Positions 25,829-35,080 of a stretch of DNA of 64,000 nucleotides are shown here, one piece after another; positions within the stretch are counted from its first letter, which is position 1, and every line of letters starts with the position of its first letter. Below the pieces are notes generated by a model. It was not told the DNA's origin, searched no databases, and worked only from the letters and a program-made list of their open reading frames with translations. The position numbers and the translations under genes were made by a program. Source of the DNA: Fibrobacter sp. UWB13 (GTDB lineage Bacteria; Fibrobacterota; Fibrobacteria; Fibrobacterales; Fibrobacteraceae); assembly GCF_900177805.1 (NCBI RefSeq), contig NZ_FXAX01000002.1, positions 434,001 to 498,000 of the forward strand, read 5' to 3'.

Positions 25829-27226
25829 ATGAAACAAATTATATTACTCCTCGCGACAACTTTATTCTTTACGGCTTGTGCGAACAAGTCCATGACGCGT
25901 TACGAGGCTCTCGCCCCCGTATTTGAGCACAATGGATTCGAAGCCGCCATTAACGAAGTCAAGAAACAGCAAGAAGACCTCTACGGAGAAAAGACCGAAT
26001 TTCTCTATTACTTTGACTTGGGAGTCCTTTACCACTACAACGGAAACTACAAGGAAAGTGCAGACAACTTTGCCAAGGCCGAAAAAATTTACGACGACCT
26101 CTACACGCGATCTGTAACAAACGAAGCCGCCGCCATTGTCACGAACGACAACATCCGCCCGTACAGGGCACGCCCCTTCGAAGTACTCGTGCTCCATGAA
26201 ATGCAAATCATGAACTACCTCGCCCAAAAGGATCTCGATGGCGCCATGGTTGAAGTGAACCGCGCTCTAAAGGCGATGACAGAACTTTACCAGAAAGACA
26301 ACGACAAGACGAACGACAACGGCTTTTTGCGCTACCTTACCGCAATTGTCTACGAAATGGCAGGTGAACGGGACGAAGCCGCCATCGCTTACTATAAGAC
26401 GGTCAAGGCTTACGACGAAAACATCCTGAACCTCCCGAAAGAAGCCCGCGAATTCATCATTGAAAATTTAAGACGCTCTGACCGCGAAGACGACCTCAAA
26501 ACGCTCAAGCTCGACAACGCCCTCGAAACACCTAAGGCTAAAGCCGCTTACGATCTCGGCCAAGAAATCATCGTCGTCGGTTACGCCGGTCACGGTCCCA
26601 TCCTCACCGAACTCAGGATGTCTGGTACTTACGTGAACGGGGGGCTGCTGAACCTCACCTACAAAGACAGCAAGACCGGCAAGGTGACAAGCACCACCGT
26701 CGGAGCACCCCCAGTCGCAGGGGCAAGCAACGGAGAAACATTCCACATCGCTTTTGCACTCCCCGAAGCGCACTCCTTCAGGAGCCAAGTCCAACGCTTT
26801 AACGTTTCCGTCGATGGCAAGTCCGGCATCCGCCCCGAAAAAGTCATGGCGCTCGACAAGGAACTCGAAATGAACCTCAAGGATGACTTCGCCTCCACCA
26901 TGACGCGTACCGCCATCCGAGTCGTGCTCCGCACTATCGCCTCGCAAGCCGCCAAAAAAGCTATGAAGTCGGACAACGCACTCCTCAATATTTTCACAAG
27001 CATCGGCACGGACATCGCGCAGGACCAGATGGAAAAAGCGGACCTCCGCATCGCCCTCTTCTTGCCGAACTCGTTCCAGATGACACGTATCCCCGTCGAA
27101 CCGGGTTCCCATGAAGTCAGTGTCGCTGCTGAAGGCGATGCTGGCACGGTCAAGGTATTCAATTTTGGCAGTGTCCCCGTGAAAAAGGGTGAAAAGAAGT
27201 TCATCTTTGTTCCGGCAGTTAAATAA
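25829..27226 (+). CDS. Lipoprotein with TPR-like repeats, COG3014-like
   Basis: The 465-residue protein has a lipobox (FFTAC) after MKQIILLLATTL. The first 220 residues are helical with TPR-like units (YYFDLGVLYHYNGNYKESADNFAKAEKI, RYLTAIVYEMAGERDEAAIAYY), the rest is beta-rich with IIVVGYAGHGPI and a VEPGSHEV motif near the C-terminus. This layout matches COG3014 lipoproteins, which commonly sit beside LpoB-like genes. The job is unknown; a link to envelope synthesis is inferred from context. The ATG has no Shine-Dalgarno site and follows a terminator by 16 bases, so a very short leader is likely. Confidence 0.75.
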   Translation: MKQIILLLATTLFFTACANKSMTRYEALAPVFEHNGFEAAINEVKKQQEDLYGEKTEFLYYFDLGVLYHYNGNYKESADNFAKAEKIYDDLYTRSVTNEAAAIVTNDNIRPYRARPFEVLVLHEMQIMNYLAQKDLDGAMVEVNRALKAMTELYQKDNDKTNDNGFLRYLTAIVYEMAGERDEAAIAYYKTVKAYDENILNLPKEAREFIIENLRRSDREDDLKTLKLDNALETPKAKAAYDLGQEIIVVGYAGHGPILTELRMSGTYVNGGLLNLTYKDSKTGKVTSTTVGAPPVAGASNGETFHIAFALPEAHSFRSQVQRFNVSVDGKSGIRPEKVMALDKELEMNLKDDFASTMTRTAIRVVLRTIASQAAKKAMKSDNALLNIFTSIGTDIAQDQMEKADLRIALFLPNSFQMTRIPVEPGSHEVSVAAEGDAGTVKVFNFGSVPVKKGEKKFIFVPAVK

Positions 27227-27280
27227 AACATCATAAATAGGCGAAAAAGCATCATTTTCTGAATTGTAAATACCTTTTTT

Positions 27281-27296
27281 CTAAATAATTATTTAG
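27281..27296. promoter_or_regulatory. AT-rich perfect palindrome upstream of the gene at 27329
   Basis: CTAAATAATTATTTAG is a perfect 16-bp palindrome 33 bases before the ATG. It may be an operator or part of the promoter; nothing more can be said. Confidence 0.35.
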
Positions 27297-27328
27297 TTTC
27301 AAGGCAAAAACATTCCTAGGAGCAAAAA

Positions 27329-28114
27329 ATGAATTTCAAATTGATCTTTGCAGCAGCAGCAATGCTCGCTACTCAGTCTTTCGCTATCGCCGGTATTGGC
27401 GCCCATTACACCCCGAACGTCGGAACAACCCTCAAGAAGGCCGACATGGCACCGCTTCACAACAGCGAAAACATCCAGTTCAGCCATGGCAGCTTCGAAT
27501 ACATCCAGGGCTTCGGTTTCAAGGCTTGGGTCGATATTCTCCCGTTCATCGATATCGAAGGTACATTCAACATCCAGTTCGCCTCTTATAATGCATCCCT
27601 CTGGGCTGGCGACAAGAGCATCGGCTATCAGGAAATCCCGCTCAAGATTGAACTTGGCGGCACTCCATTTGCAAAGGCAACTCCGAAGTACGTCGGCATG
27701 AACGCAGACCTCTCCGTCACGAAGCCGTTCTCCATCCCGCTCTTCCCCATCCGTCCGTATATCGGTGGCGGTCTCACGTTCCACTGGAACACGTTCATCC
27801 TGAACAACCAGTTTGTTGACGGCATCATCACCCGTATGGAAGAAGCTGGCATCCCGATGCCGACAGACCCGACCGATGAACAGGCTCGCAACGATTACAT
27901 CAAGAGTCTCAGCAAGGAAGTTGTAAAATACGCCAAGGACGAAGGCCTCAACAAGAGCATCGGTATCCACTTGCTCGCCGGTGTCCGCTTCAAGCTCCCG
28001 ATCATCCCGATTGCAGCTTATGCAAACGTCAAGTGCTATCTCGGTGGCGACTACGATACAGACATCGATGCCGGTCACTTTGCATTTGAACTCGGTGGCG
28101 GTTTTGCCCTTTAA
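27329..28114 (+). CDS. Hypothetical outer-membrane barrel-type protein
   Basis: The 261-residue protein has a signal peptide (IFAAAAMLATQSFAIA), repeated glycine/aromatic strand patterns (PYIGGGLTFHWNTF) and ends AGHFAFELGGGFAL. A charged helical insert (about residues 170-208) interrupts the strands. It is probably an outer-membrane or periplasmic barrel. CTAGGAG precedes the ATG. It lies just upstream of the response-regulator gene but there is no evidence that it belongs to that system. Confidence 0.7.
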   Translation: MNFKLIFAAAAMLATQSFAIAGIGAHYTPNVGTTLKKADMAPLHNSENIQFSHGSFEYIQGFGFKAWVDILPFIDIEGTFNIQFASYNASLWAGDKSIGYQEIPLKIELGGTPFAKATPKYVGMNADLSVTKPFSIPLFPIRPYIGGGLTFHWNTFILNNQFVDGIITRMEEAGIPMPTDPTDEQARNDYIKSLSKEVVKYAKDEGLNKSIGIHLLAGVRFKLPIIPIAAYANVKCYLGGDYDTDIDAGHFAFELGGGFAL

Positions 28115-28162
28115 TTTTTGTAGATTAAAAAAAGTTGGTTAGAAGAGAGTAGGTATCCAAGA

Positions 28163-28891
28163 ATGACTCAAAATACAAGCAGCACAAACATCCTCATCAT
28201 CGAAGATGAAATTGCCATTGCCGAAGGCCTCGTAGACCTCTGCGAGCTCAACGGTTACCGTGTCAAACACGTTGTCGACGGCGAAAGCGGTCTTGCCGAA
28301 GCACTTTCCGGACAGTACGGACTCGTACTCCTGGACCTCATGCTTCCGGGCATGGACGGATTTACCGTTTGCGACAAGATCCGCGAAAAGGACAAGAGCC
28401 TCCCGATCATCATCCTTTCTGCAAAGAATTCCGATGACGATATCATCAACGGTCTCAAGTTCGGCGCCGACGACTACATCCCGAAGCCGTTCTCCGTGCC
28501 GATGCTCCTTGCACGTATCGAAGCGGTGTTGCGCCGTAGCCGCCAGACGATGGAAAACGAAGGCAAGCTTGTTGCCGGCAATCTCCGCGTGAACTTCCGT
28601 GAATACACGGGCGTGCGCGGTACAGAAGAACTAGCATTTACCCGCAAGGAAATTGAAATTCTTGAATACCTCTGGAACAACCGCGACCACGCCATTCCGC
28701 GTTCTGAACTCCTCCGCAAGGTCTGGGGTTACGAAAATGCAGAATCTGTGGATACACGTACCGTCGATATTCACATTACCAAGCTCCGTAAGAAGATTGA
28801 AGACGATCCGGCTCATCCGAAGCTGCTCGTCACATTCCGCGGTGAAGGTTACCAGATGCGTTCGGCACCAGAATGCGAGAAATCAGTATAA
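28163..28891 (+). CDS. OmpR-family response regulator
   Basis: The 242-residue protein has a receiver domain (NILIIEDEIAIAEGL; phospho-acceptor aspartate in LVLLDLMLPGMDGF, about residue 56; conserved lysine in DDYIPKPF) and a winged-helix DNA-binding domain (LAFTRKEIEILEYLWNNRDH through VDTRTVDIHITKLRKKIEDD). It overlaps the downstream histidine kinase by 19 bases and is surely its partner. Target genes are unknown. Confidence 0.95.
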   Translation: MTQNTSSTNILIIEDEIAIAEGLVDLCELNGYRVKHVVDGESGLAEALSGQYGLVLLDLMLPGMDGFTVCDKIREKDKSLPIIILSAKNSDDDIINGLKFGADDYIPKPFSVPMLLARIEAVLRRSRQTMENEGKLVAGNLRVNFREYTGVRGTEELAFTRKEIEILEYLWNNRDHAIPRSELLRKVWGYENAESVDTRTVDIHITKLRKKIEDDPAHPKLLVTFRGEGYQMRSAPECEKSV

Positions 28892-30792
28892 ACAAAATCT
28901 CTACATACCTCTCTAGCAAGTACAAGGCTCTTCGGAGCCTTATCCTTGCCTCTAAAGATCGTCTCATTTTTGTGGCGATTTTTATCGTTATTGCGATTCC
29001 CGTAATAATGCTTTTAAGCCATTCTTACACACAGTTGCAAACGTCGTCGCTCTTTGGCTACAAGGAACACGCGTTCTCTGTGTTACAGAACTTGAACAAG
29101 AACATCACGGCGGACCTCGCTATCGAAGACAGGCGTTCTTACGCCGACTATCGATTCATCCGCTCAGTTCCTGTGTTCGGCGGCGAAGAAATCACGATGT
29201 CCGAACTTGCGGAATTTCCGCAGCGTAGCCACTACGTTGGCCTTGTCGGGCATTTCCAGCTGGACCCCGCCGGCAACTTGAGCACGCCAGTCCTCCCGGA
29301 TGGAGTTCTTGAAAAAATCCCGATGATGGACAGGGACAAGCGCCTTGCCATCCGCAACAAGATTAGCCAGATCCTCAACACGTCGGGATTCGCGGCCATG
29401 TCTTCTCCTGTCGCCTTTGCGATGACATCGAGCAGCATGGAAAAGGCTGATACGACGCACAAGAACGATAGCAGGCTCATCGACCAGATTTACAAGCAGG
29501 ACCTCGACATTGCAAGCACGCGCAAAAAGAAGAAAGCCAACAGACCGCGTGTTGAACAAATTACCGAAACCGGCGACTTCGCCTTCGGCGTTGAATCGAC
29601 AAAGCTCGATACAACAGGGCTTCTGGTCCGCTTGATCAATACCGAAACGACACACTCCATGGAAGCCGAAATTGACTTCTTCCAGGCGATTGTCGATTCG
29701 AACTATATCATTTTCCACCGCACCGTAAGACGCGGCACAGACGTCTTTATCCAGGGCTTCATTGTCGATGCAAGAATGTACCTCACGAACCTCGTGAAAA
29801 ACGAAATCGAGAAGTACAAGGGCGTTACGAAAGGCAATCAGCAAGACCCGCTCGTACTTGCATTTTTCCACAAGAACAAGTCCTTTGTCGCCTTCGGCGA
29901 ACGCAACAACATCACGACGGAACTCCTCTCCGAATCATTGCAGGCACCTCTCTCGGATATCACTTTTAAGATGTACACGACGCAGCGCGCCCCTGGCGGT
30001 GAATTCGTCACCTTCATCGGATTTTTGATGCTTGCTGTGCTGGGAATAGGCTTGATTTCGATTTACCATGTGACACAGAGCCGCGTGAAGCTCGCCGCGA
30101 AGCGCCAGGACTTTGTCTCCGCCATTACGCACGAACTCAAGACTCCGCTCACCGCTATCAAGATGTATGCCGAGCTGTTGCAGAATTCCTGGGTCGCGAG
30201 CGAAGAAAAAAAGCAAAAGTATTACGGACAAATCGCCAGCGAAGCCGACCGCCTTTCGAGACTCATCCAGAACGTGTTGAACCTCTCGAAGCTCGATGGC
30301 AACCGCTGGAACGTGCAGCTCCGCATGGACAAGCCAAAGCAAGTCCTCGACGATTTCGTCTCGACTTACAGCAAGAACGTCGAAAAGCAGGGATTCGAAC
30401 TTACCGTTTCTTCGGACACAGATGCCGACAACATCAGCCTCATGATCGACCGCGACGCCATCATGCAGATTCTGATGAACCTCGTCGACAACTCGCTCAA
30501 GTTCTCCAAGAACGCCGATTACAAGATGATCAATGTGGAACTGCGCATCAAGGGCACTGACATGTACCTCGCCGTGCGCGACTACGGTCCGGGCATTCCG
30601 CCTTCCGAAATGAAGAAAGTTTTCCAGGAATTCTACAGAGTCGAAAACGAAATGACAAGACAGACGAGTGGCACAGGCATCGGACTTTCGATGGTAAAGA
30701 AATTGTGCGCTTTATGTAATATGAACATAGAATTGGAAAACGCGAACCCCGGTTTGCGCACAAAAATACACTTCCCAAGTCTGTCCATTTAA
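28873..30792 (+). CDS. Sensor histidine kinase
   Basis: The 639-residue protein has two membrane helices (about residues 30-52 and 375-398) flanking a large periplasmic sensor of about 320 residues with no recognisable family. The cytosolic part has the phospho-acceptor region FVSAITHELKTPLTAIKMY (histidine near residue 421) and an ATPase domain with N box (LVDNSLKFSKNA), VRDYGPGIP and TSGTGIGLSMVKKL. No HAMP domain is obvious. It overlaps the response-regulator gene, with which it forms a two-component system. The signal sensed cannot be told. Confidence 0.94.
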   Translation: MREISINKISTYLSSKYKALRSLILASKDRLIFVAIFIVIAIPVIMLLSHSYTQLQTSSLFGYKEHAFSVLQNLNKNITADLAIEDRRSYADYRFIRSVPVFGGEEITMSELAEFPQRSHYVGLVGHFQLDPAGNLSTPVLPDGVLEKIPMMDRDKRLAIRNKISQILNTSGFAAMSSPVAFAMTSSSMEKADTTHKNDSRLIDQIYKQDLDIASTRKKKKANRPRVEQITETGDFAFGVESTKLDTTGLLVRLINTETTHSMEAEIDFFQAIVDSNYIIFHRTVRRGTDVFIQGFIVDARMYLTNLVKNEIEKYKGVTKGNQQDPLVLAFFHKNKSFVAFGERNNITTELLSESLQAPLSDITFKMYTTQRAPGGEFVTFIGFLMLAVLGIGLISIYHVTQSRVKLAAKRQDFVSAITHELKTPLTAIKMYAELLQNSWVASEEKKQKYYGQIASEADRLSRLIQNVLNLSKLDGNRWNVQLRMDKPKQVLDDFVSTYSKNVEKQGFELTVSSDTDADNISLMIDRDAIMQILMNLVDNSLKFSKNADYKMINVELRIKGTDMYLAVRDYGPGIPPSEMKKVFQEFYRVENEMTRQTSGTGIGLSMVKKLCALCNMNIELENANPGLRTKIHFPSLSI

Positions 30793-30827
30793 GTTTTCAT
30801 TATGTATTTTTAGGGCGTTCCGTCAGT

Positions 30828-32198
30828 ATGGCGGAAACCCAAAAATCAAAGAGGCGCGGTATGACTCAGGACGATATCATCAAGAATCCGTTGGATTATG
30901 ATCTTTCCATTGAAACCGTTGGCAAGGGCACGCTTAAGTCCCCGATGAACGGCGTTCCTTTCGTTTCAGAAAACGACAAGGTCAGCCTTACCACTGACGT
31001 CAATCTCATCTCTGAATACTTGGCGAAGGGCATCCCGGTACCTTCACTCGAAGTCGCCGGCCCTCGACAGACAATTTTCCACGACCCCGCCTGGACGCGC
31101 GCAGGTATCGTGACTTGCGGTGGTCTCTGCCCAGGTCTTAACAACGTGATCAAGGGCCTTGTACAAGTGCTCTGGTTCGACTACGGAGTGAGGAACATCT
31201 TCGGTATCCCGTACGGCTACCGTGGCTTGAACCCGAATTACGGTTACTCCCCCATCGTGCTTGACCCGGATGTGGTCGATGCCATTCAGGAAGACGGCGG
31301 TACGATTCTCGGTAGCTCCCGCGGCATGCAGGACCCGGCAATCATGGTCGATACGCTCATGCGCTTGAACATCAACGTGCTGTTCTGCATTGGCGGTGAC
31401 GGTACGCTCCGCGGCGCACATGCTATTGCCGAAGAAGTCAAGAAGCGTAAACAGCCCATCTCGATTATCGGCATCCCGAAGACAATCGATAACGACTTGA
31501 ACTTGATCGACAGGACGTTCGGTTTTGAAACAGCCGTGCTCAGCGCTACAGACGTGATTACTAGCGCCCACATCGAAGCAAACGGAGCATTCAACGGTCT
31601 TGGACTCGTGAAGCTCATGGGTCGTGACTCAGGCTTTATCGCAGCCTACGCATCGCTTGCAACAACAGTTGTGAACATCTGCCTCGTCCCTGAAGTTCCC
31701 TTTACGCTGGACGGGCTCTTCAAGGCTCTCGAAAGCCGTTACGCAAGCGGCAAGACTCACGCCGTGATCGCCGTCGCCGAAGGCGCCGGACAGGAACTTT
31801 TCAAGAACCAGGAAGAACGCAGGGACGCAAGCGGCAACATCTTGAAGAACGATATCGGTGAATTCCTGACCCACAAGATCAAGGAACACTTCGATAGCGT
31901 CGGCAAGGAAATCAACATCAAGTACTTTGACCCGAGCTACACGGTGCGTAGCATCCCGGCGAAGGGTACGGACGCCATTTTCTGCTTCCAGCTTGCAGAA
32001 AACGCAGTACATGCAGGCATGGCAGGCAAGACGGACATGGTCGTTGGCAGCATGAACAACGTTTTCTCGCACGTGCCTATCGAATACGCCGTGAGCGAAC
32101 GCAAGAAAATCAACCCCAACGGCCCCCTTTGGCACGCCGTTCTCGGTATCACGCGCCAGCAGGACTATTTCTCCGGCAAGGGCAAACGCAGCAAGTAA
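30828..32198 (+). CDS. 6-phosphofructokinase, long form (ATP- or PPi-type clade)
   Basis: The 456-residue protein contains the phosphofructokinase core: TCGGLCPGLNNVI (nucleotide site), GYRGLNPNYG, GGDGTLRGAHAIAEE and PKTIDNDLNLIDRTFGFETA. The long N-terminal extension and overall length match the group that includes plant-like PPi enzymes and spirochaete TP0108-type enzymes. GGDGT rather than GGDDS is the pattern usually linked with ATP use, so an ATP-dependent glycolytic enzyme is the better guess. A second ATG at 30861 has the better ribosome site (AGAGG) and may be the true start. Confidence 0.88.
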   Translation: MAETQKSKRRGMTQDDIIKNPLDYDLSIETVGKGTLKSPMNGVPFVSENDKVSLTTDVNLISEYLAKGIPVPSLEVAGPRQTIFHDPAWTRAGIVTCGGLCPGLNNVIKGLVQVLWFDYGVRNIFGIPYGYRGLNPNYGYSPIVLDPDVVDAIQEDGGTILGSSRGMQDPAIMVDTLMRLNINVLFCIGGDGTLRGAHAIAEEVKKRKQPISIIGIPKTIDNDLNLIDRTFGFETAVLSATDVITSAHIEANGAFNGLGLVKLMGRDSGFIAAYASLATTVVNICLVPEVPFTLDGLFKALESRYASGKTHAVIAVAEGAGQELFKNQEERRDASGNILKNDIGEFLTHKIKEHFDSVGKEINIKYFDPSYTVRSIPAKGTDAIFCFQLAENAVHAGMAGKTDMVVGSMNNVFSHVPIEYAVSERKKINPNGPLWHAVLGITRQQDYFSGKGKRSK

Positions 32199-32219
32199 TC
32201 CTTTAATTAATTTATCACC

Positions 32220-32363
32220 ATGCTCAAAAAAGAAGAAAAAGTCATCATCCGCACAGCCTTGATGGAATACCGCAATCTCTTGTTCAAGACATTCCATGGC
32301 ACCGACGAAGAAAAGACTCGCATTGCCACGGTGAACAAGTTGCTCCAGAACTGGAAAGTCTAA
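32220..32363 (+). CDS. Small hypothetical protein (47 aa)
   Basis: A 47-codon frame, MLKKEEKVIIRTALMEYRNL..., ends NKLLQNWKV. It lies 21 bases after the phosphofructokinase gene and 8 bases before the next gene, and uses the same codons as its neighbours (AAG, CTC, CGC, GAA), which suggests it is real. It is charged and helical, with no membrane segment. No clear ribosome site is visible. No family is recognised. Confidence 0.55.
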   Translation: MLKKEEKVIIRTALMEYRNLLFKTFHGTDEEKTRIATVNKLLQNWKV

Positions 32364-32371
32364 GCGTATTC

Positions 32372-33211
32372 ATGAGAATTACGCATAACATTGTTTTTGC
32401 ATTGCTGCTTGCGATTAGTTTCGCAAGTGCAAACGAGCATTTGCACATAGCGGATTCCTGCTATGCAGCACGTGCTTTGCGTGCAAACGGCGACAAGGCC
32501 GATGCAAAGAATGCCAAAATAATGAAGGAATCCTACAAGAAGGCGATGGAAGATTCCACCGTTTTAGAGGCTGCGACCGAAGGCTACGTGAAGACGCTGT
32601 ACTTCTGCTTCAGATTCGTGCAGTTCGACGAGAAGAAGCGCCAGCTCCATTTGGACACGCTGATGGACGCTAGCAAAAGCGCCTACGAGAAGTTCCCTAA
32701 GAACAAGGAAATTGCACACGTTTACGCCTCGACGCTTTCGATGTGGGGCTCTGAACGCAATGTATTCTCGTCCATCAAGGAAGGCATTGCAGGTAAAGTC
32801 CGCGATGTCGCAACAGCAGCAGAAGACTGGCAGATTCTCGGGCGAGCGCACTTTGTATTGCCTTACGTGCCGCTAATCCTCTCCTGGCCGGACGAGAAGC
32901 TTGCAGACAAATACTTGAACATGGCTCTTGAACAAAATCGCAAGGACATTTACAACTACTACTTCCTTGCCGACTTGCGCTACGATCAGGGACGCTATGA
33001 CGATGCTGTGGAATTTATCGTACAAGGTCTCGATGCAGGCGTGCGCCCCGGCTACATTCTTGAAGACAAGCGCGCCCGCTGGCACTTAAAAGAACTCTGG
33101 AAGAAAATCGATTACAAGCACAGGGACAAGCTCTCGCCAAAACACCTTGAAGACGGCGAGAACATCCGAAAAGCCATCGAAGCGCTGAGAGCGAAGAACA
33201 AGAAGAAATAA
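32372..33211 (+). CDS. Exported TPR-like protein of unknown function
   Basis: The 279-residue protein has a signal peptide (IVFALLLAISFASANE) and helical repeats of TPR type in the second half (YLNMALEQNRKDIYNYYFLADLRYDQGRYDDAVEFIVQGL, described in parts: two helix pairs at about residues 185-225). The C-terminus is lysine-rich. It follows two genes closely (phosphofructokinase and a 47-residue protein) and may be co-transcribed; a terminator follows. No named family is recognised. Confidence 0.65.
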   Translation: MRITHNIVFALLLAISFASANEHLHIADSCYAARALRANGDKADAKNAKIMKESYKKAMEDSTVLEAATEGYVKTLYFCFRFVQFDEKKRQLHLDTLMDASKSAYEKFPKNKEIAHVYASTLSMWGSERNVFSSIKEGIAGKVRDVATAAEDWQILGRAHFVLPYVPLILSWPDEKLADKYLNMALEQNRKDIYNYYFLADLRYDQGRYDDAVEFIVQGLDAGVRPGYILEDKRARWHLKELWKKIDYKHRDKLSPKHLEDGENIRKAIEALRAKNKKK

Positions 33212-33224
33212 TTTCTTATAAACA

Positions 33225-33254
33225 AAAAAGCGGACTTTAAAAGTCCGTTTTTTT
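33225..33254 (+). terminator. Bidirectional terminator
   Basis: AAAAAA, CGGACTT, loop TAA, AAGTCCG, then eight T. It ends the plus-strand group from phosphofructokinase and also faces the minus-strand pta transcript. Confidence 0.9.
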
Positions 33255-33257
33255 TAA

Positions 33258-33400
33258 TGGTGACCCCGGCACAGAGGCCGGGGTGACAAATGCAAAGCAC
33301 GAGCGGTCTCCCGTGAGCCACAAGTGCCTCGTATCAACGAGGCATGGTGGCGAGAGTGAGGCGAAGTCGGAGGTTCTACCTCACATAGAGCCGAACGGTC
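33258..33400. repeat. Hairpin-rich spacer with GACCCCGGC unit
   Basis: CCCCGGC...GCCGGGG (about 33262-33284) flanked by GTGAC on both sides belongs to the same family of GTCA-edged hairpins as those at 25600 and 58375. TGCCTCG...CGAGGCA (about 33327-33346) and GTGAGG...CCTCAC follow. No gene is seen. Confidence 0.5.
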
Positions 33401-34804
33401 TTATTTTTGAGCCTGAACAGCGGTGAGAGCGATCGTGTAGACGATGTCTTCAACGAGGGCGCCGCGGGAAAGGTCGTTCACCGGCTTGGCCAAGCCCTGG
33501 AGCATCGGGCCGATAGCGATCGTGCCGTGAGCAGAGCGCTGCACAGCCTTGTAACCGATGTTACCGGCAGAGAGGTCCGGGAACACGAACACGGTAGCCT
33601 TGCCAGCGACCGGGCTGTTCGGGGCCTTGAGGGCACCAACACTCGGAACCGTAGCGGCATCGTACTGGAGCGGGCCATCGATGAGCATTTCCGGGCGGGC
33701 AGCCTTAGCAGCGGCAGTAGCAGCCACGACGAGGTCTGCATCCGGGCCCTTGCCCGAATTGATGGTGCTGTAAGAAAGCATGGCAACGCGGCTCGGGAGG
33801 CCGAAAGCCTTTGCAGTGTCATCGCACTGGAGAGCGATATCGGCGAGTTCTTCGGCGAGCGGGTTCAGGTTGATAGCGCAGTCACCGTAGATGTAGGTCT
33901 TGTCCTTCATGCACATGAAGAACACGGAACTCACTGACTTCACGCCCGGAGCGGTACGGATAATCTGGAGAGCCGGGCGGAGCGTATCAGCGGTAGAGTG
34001 GATAGCGCCAGAAACGAGACCATCGACTTCACCGAACTTGAGCATCATCGTAGCGAGCATTACGTTGTCAGAAAGAGCCACGCGTGCAGATTCCGGAGTC
34101 ATGCCCTTAGCCTTGCGGAGTTCCACGAGAGTCGGCACATACTTTTCAGCAAGTTCTGCGCTCGGTTCGATAATTTCGATGTTAGCCGGGAGCTTCACGC
34201 CAACAGACTTTGCAGTAGCTTCGATATCAGCCTTCTTGCCGATGAGGACCGGCACGGCGATGTTGCGTTCGACAGCGAGGCAAGCAGCCTGCACGGTACG
34301 CGGTTCAGAACCTTCCGGAAGCACAATGCGCTTCACACACTTGGATGCCTTGGAAAGGAGGCTTGCACGGAACATAGCCTGGCTTACGCGACGTTCAGCA
34401 GCCGGAGCGGCGAGGTCGCCAGCAACACACTTTTCACAGCGGAGCAAGCGCTTCGGGCAGAAGAGTTCGGCATCTTCGCCATCGGCAAAAATCTTTGCAT
34501 CGAGGGCAGAGGCGAGGTCGTCGTTAAACTTGTGAGCAATGACATCGTTCATGCCCGTTGCACCTGCGACGACAACAGCGTCGACATCGTCAAAATCCTG
34601 CTTGAGGAAATCGGCGCAAATCTTTTCCATGAGCACGGCAGACTTGCCGGCCTTGATTTCAGCAACGCTATCGGCAGCATTGAAAACTTCGAGCGGCTTA
34701 TAGACTGTAGCAATGAGGCCCGCCTTGGTAACGGCGTCGACAAGTTCCTGGACTTTGGCTTCCATGTTGGAGGCAGCCGTGGCAACTAGGTAAACACGAT
34801 TCAT
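33401..34804 (-). CDS. pta: Phosphate acetyltransferase, medium-length form
   Basis: Pta interconverts acetyl-CoA and acetyl phosphate for acetate production. The 467-residue protein ends in a full PTA/PTB catalytic domain of about 325 residues ([53 protein letters not shown]). The first 135 residues are a BioD-like segment ([20 protein letters not shown]) with CEKC near residue 130, shorter than the roughly 370-residue N-terminal region of the E. coli enzyme. GGAG precedes the ATG at 34804. No ackA is adjacent. Confidence 0.93.
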   Translation of the reverse strand: MNRVYLVATAASNMEAKVQELVDAVTKAGLIATVYKPLEVFNAADSVAEIKAGKSAVLMEKICADFLKQDFDDVDAVVVAGATGMNDVIAHKFNDDLASALDAKIFADGEDAELFCPKRLLRCEKCVAGDLAAPAAERRVSQAMFRASLLSKASKCVKRIVLPEGSEPRTVQAACLAVERNIAVPVLIGKKADIEATAKSVGVKLPANIEIIEPSAELAEKYVPTLVELRKAKGMTPESARVALSDNVMLATMMLKFGEVDGLVSGAIHSTADTLRPALQIIRTAPGVKSVSSVFFMCMKDKTYIYGDCAINLNPLAEELADIALQCDDTAKAFGLPSRVAMLSYSTINSGKGPDADLVVAATAAAKAARPEMLIDGPLQYDAATVPSVGALKAPNSPVAGKATVFVFPDLSAGNIGYKAVQRSAHGTIAIGPMLQGLAKPVNDLSRGALVEDIVYTIALTAVQAQK

Positions 34805-35080
34805 TTTAATCTCCAATTTTTGAATTTACGAGTGTAAAGGTAGGATTTTTTTGCCCTGCGGGCAGGGGCTTTTTCTAATAACTATTGACCAACAACTAAT
34901 GACTAACAGCCAATACGTTTATTTTAGTTTACAACGCCAAAATCTTTCACAAATTAGCGCATTTTCCGATGTAATATTTTCATAAACTCTATTGACAACA
35001 TAATTTTATTGTTATCTTTGGCGTTGAAAGTGTATGGGAAAACACTGTGGGATAGGGGAATAAATACTTAGGAGTCACGG
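34805..35080. other. Spacer with repeat words and likely fibro-slime promoter
   Basis: No gene is seen between divergent pta and the fibro-slime gene. CCCTGC-GG-GCAGGG forms a hairpin near 34853. TATTGACCAACAACTAATGA at about 34883-34902 repeats the words found at 6048 and 45448. TTGACA (34992-34997) with TATCTT 15 bases on (35013-35018) is a possible, suboptimally spaced promoter; TTAGGAG precedes the ATG at 35081. Confidence 0.5.
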
